DNA from: Bacillota bacterium
GTDB taxonomy: Bacteria; Bacillota_A; Clostridia; DSM-8532
DNA: 14,034 nucleotides
Reading direction: 5' to 3'
Assembly (NCBI GenBank): GCA_023424865.1
Contig: JAFADM010000040.1
Location: forward strand, 1-14,034
Below are positions 12,602 to 14,034 of the stretch, in pieces. Each line of letters opens with the position of its first letter. Positions within the stretch are counted from its first letter, which is position 1. The notes under the pieces were generated by a model. It did not search any database. It worked only from the letters and a program-made list of their open reading frames with translations, and was not told where the DNA came from. A program made the position numbers and the translations under genes.

Positions 12602-13645
12602 ATGCTTGAAATAAAGGATTTGTACAAGGAAAAGAAAAATGCACGTATAAAGGCCCTTTCTCTTGCGATAAAAGCAGGGGAAGCGGTGAGCCTGGAGTGT
12701 GAGCAGGAAACAAGTGACCTGCTTTTGAAGCTTATTCTGGGAAAGGAAGTTCAAACAAAGGGAGAAATTCTTCTTTTTTCGGCGGAAAACAAAGCTGCAG
12801 TAAAAAAAAGCATCAGGCATATAGGGATTGTCCATAGAGAGGAAGCCTTCTACGAGAATATGACCGTAGAGAGCTATATGCGTTTTTATAGTGAAATTTT
12901 AGGGAAAAAGATGAGGTTTTGGGAAGAAATGCTGCAAAAGCTGGGCCTTCTGGATTGCTGTCCCATAAAAATAAAGCATCTCACCTATTCTCAAAAAAGA
13001 AGGCTCGCCCTGGCAAGGGAACGGCTGAAGCAACCCAGGCTTCTTGTCTTTCAGGAGCCCATCTTCAATATGGACAGGGATGGGGCCCGTATTATCGTGG
13101 AAAACCTGAGTGAGCTTACCGCAAATGGAACGGCAATACTTAATTTATCGGTGTTTTTTCGAGATACGCTGCTTCTGGGAGGCCGGGCTTACCGTTTGGA
13201 GGCGGAAGGACTGACCCAGCTGGAAAATATGAGTGAGGACAATAACGGGACTTTGGAGGCACCTGCCGGAGAGTCTCCGGAAGACACTAAGGAGCTTCTT
13301 CCCACCTTTAAAATTGAAAAAATACCCGCTCGGCTGGAAGACAGAATTCTACTTTTTGACCCCAATGAAATTGATTTTGTGGAAAGCGAACAAGGGGCCA
13401 GCCGCTTAAGCATCCGGGGAGAAAGGTTTCCCTGCACCCTCTCCATGACGGAGCTGGAAGAAAGGTTACGCCTCTTTGGCTTTTTCAGATGCCATCGATC
13501 CTATCTTGTGAACCTCCAGCGCTTGAGGGAGGTTGTTACCTGGTCGCGAAACAGCTACAGCCTGTCCCTGGATGACAGGCAAAAAAGCACCATTCCCCTC
13601 TCCAAAGGCAGAATGGAGGAGCTCAAAGAGCTTTTGAAGCTGTAA
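12602..13645 (+). CDS. Degenerate ABC-ATPase-like domain fused to a LytTR DNA-binding domain
   Basis: This 347-residue regulator has an ABC ATPase-like part (1-200), a linker (about 201-235) and a C-terminal LytTR domain (about 236-347) with the signature FFRCHRSYLVNL (294-305). The ATPase part keeps the overall order of an ABC domain, but the Walker A GxxGxGKS/T is replaced by LECEQETSDLLLKLILG, the signature is LTYSQKRRLALARE, and the Walker B end reads LLVFQEP instead of LLDEP. It is therefore unlikely to hydrolyse ATP by the usual route. It may act as a sensing or docking domain for the transporter encoded next. GGAG (12592-12595) supports the ATG. A real ABC ATPase starts 240 bp downstream, so local control of that transporter is the likely role. 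Confidence 0.85.
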   Translation: MLEIKDLYKEKKNARIKALSLAIKAGEAVSLECEQETSDLLLKLILGKEVQTKGEILLFSAENKAAVKKSIRHIGIVHREEAFYENMTVESYMRFYSEILGKKMRFWEEMLQKLGLLDCCPIKIKHLTYSQKRRLALARERLKQPRLLVFQEPIFNMDRDGARIIVENLSELTANGTAILNLSVFFRDTLLLGGRAYRLEAEGLTQLENMSEDNNGTLEAPAGESPEDTKELLPTFKIEKIPARLEDRILLFDPNEIDFVESEQGASRLSIRGERFPCTLSMTELEERLRLFGFFRCHRSYLVNLQRLREVVTWSRNSYSLSLDDRQKSTIPLSKGRMEELKELLKL

Positions 13646-13698
13646 AAGCTGCTCCCTTAATGCTTCTAAATTGCACCATTGGCATTTTTTTGCGTCCA

Positions 13699-13728
13699 TT
13701 CACCGCCCGTTTGATACTTTTCAACGCC
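13699..13728. promoter_or_regulatory. 21-bp-spaced direct repeat, candidate LytTR site
   Basis: TTCACCGCC (13699-13707) and TTCAACGCC (13720-13728) are direct repeats differing at one base and spaced exactly 21 bp, two helical turns, as is typical for LytTR dimers. They lie between the regulator and the ABC gene, upstream of a weak promoter. Fit to the general LytTR consensus is only partial. Confidence 0.45.
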
Positions 13729-13755
13729 TTATAGACTCCTTTGAAGACTGAAAGG

Positions 13756-13784
13756 TCGCACGCCGCTCTTCACCGTGCCATAAT
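13756..13784 (+). promoter_or_regulatory. Weak promoter for the ABC transporter gene
   Basis: CATAAT (13779-13784) is a good -10, with a poor -35 TCGCAC 17 bp upstream. A weak -35 with a direct repeat ending 27 bp before it fits activator-dependent transcription. The rest of the 13646-13885 gap shows no gene; a 62-codon frame from a TTG at 13741 lacks coding character. Confidence 0.35.
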
Positions 13785-13885
13785 GGGGATACGGCCGGCA
13801 ATCCTGCTTGAAGCCCTGCAAGTAAGGGGAGAAGCGAGGGAGAGGCCGGTTAAAGCTCACATTGGCCAGGAAAGGGGTTATTCCG

Positions 13886-14034
13886 TTGAAAAGCATTATA
13901 ACCATGCAAAACGTAAAAAAAGAGTTTAAGGAAACAACGGCTCTCAGAAATTTATCCTTCCATGTGGAGGAAGGCGAGGTTTTCGGATTTTTGGGACCCA
14001 GCGGCGCGGGTAAAACTACCGCCATTAAAATTCT
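13886..14034 (+). CDS. ABC transporter ATP-binding protein (3' end outside the window)
   Basis: Only the first 49 codons are present. They read as a typical ABC ATPase start: [29 protein letters not shown], and an intact Walker [10 protein letters not shown]. It binds ATP and powers a membrane permease presumably encoded further right; the layout with a LytTR regulator suggests an ABC-2 or NatA/BcrA-like exporter, but the substrate cannot be told. TTG 13886 is chosen because GGAAAGGGG (13869-13877) is well spaced; ATG 13904 is six codons further in. In contrast to the preceding gene, this ATPase keeps its nucleotide-binding loop. Confidence 0.85.
   Translation, partial: MKSIITMQNVKKEFKETTALRNLSFHVEEGEVFGFLGPSGAGKTTAIKI

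Noticed and set aside
13629..13650. Terminator from AGCTTTT/AAAAGCT at the end of the LytTR gene
   Set aside because: The stem is short and AT-rich and is followed by GCTCCC rather than a T-run.
13741..13929. 62-codon frame between the LytTR gene and the ABC gene
   Set aside because: TTG start without ribosome site, no protein-like pattern, and it overlaps the ABC gene start in another frame.

Overview
This window looks like chromosomal DNA of an anaerobic, low-to-mid GC Bacillota, most likely class Clostridia and close to the Lachnospiraceae. The evidence is the mix of protein families: a clostridial-type short-chain flavodoxin next to a DUF3793 protein, two ECF sigma/anti-sigma pairs with large extracytoplasmic anti-sigma domains, a formate/nitrite-type channel, a LytTR-linked ABC transporter, TTG/GTG starts and strong GGAGG ribosome binding sites. 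No rRNA, tRNA, CRISPR array or insertion sequence was found. The genus is inference.

Layout, left to right. (1) 1-2167: the 3' half of polA (DNA polymerase I), then coaE; the gap between them holds a decayed threefold repeat of the polA 3' end. (2) 2168-3010: an A/G-rich repeat tract, a terminator-like hairpin, and a DtxR/MntR-type metalloregulator on the minus strand. It is divergent from a TrmB-like regulator (GTG start) that has a consensus sigma-A promoter with a dyad just downstream. (3) 3059-5190: the TrmB-like regulator followed by a divergent diaminopimelate decarboxylase (lysA), closed by a strong terminator. (4) 5191-7780: ECF sigma/anti-sigma module 1, flanked by two apparent gene remnants: a zinc-finger protein fragment on the left and a minus-strand C-terminal fragment with an in-frame amber on the right. 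This may be an insertion or decay zone. (5) 7872-9270: a flavodoxin gene with a clear promoter and a Fur-box-like operator, followed closely by DUF3793, then two tandem hairpin terminators. (6) 9306-11242: ECF sigma/anti-sigma module 2, whose genes overlap as ATGA. (7) 11270-12467: a formate/nitrite transporter family gene behind a long leader that can fold extensively and appears to have two promoters. (8) 12496-14034: a fusion of a degenerate ABC ATPase-like domain to a LytTR DNA-binding domain, then the start of a genuine ABC transporter ATPase that runs off the window.

How the parts may work together. The flavodoxin unit reads as an iron-limitation response, with flavodoxin replacing ferredoxin under Fur control; DUF3793 is probably part of that response. 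Each ECF factor is probably held by the membrane anti-sigma protein encoded directly after it. The LytTR fusion most likely controls the ABC transporter downstream, through a 21-bp-spaced direct repeat in the gap between them. The most interesting possible novelty is the FNT-gene leader: nested inverted repeats predict a closed multi-branch RNA, plus an upstream hairpin holding a 12-nt segment exactly complementary to the 3' part of that fold. I could not match it to a riboswitch class I know.
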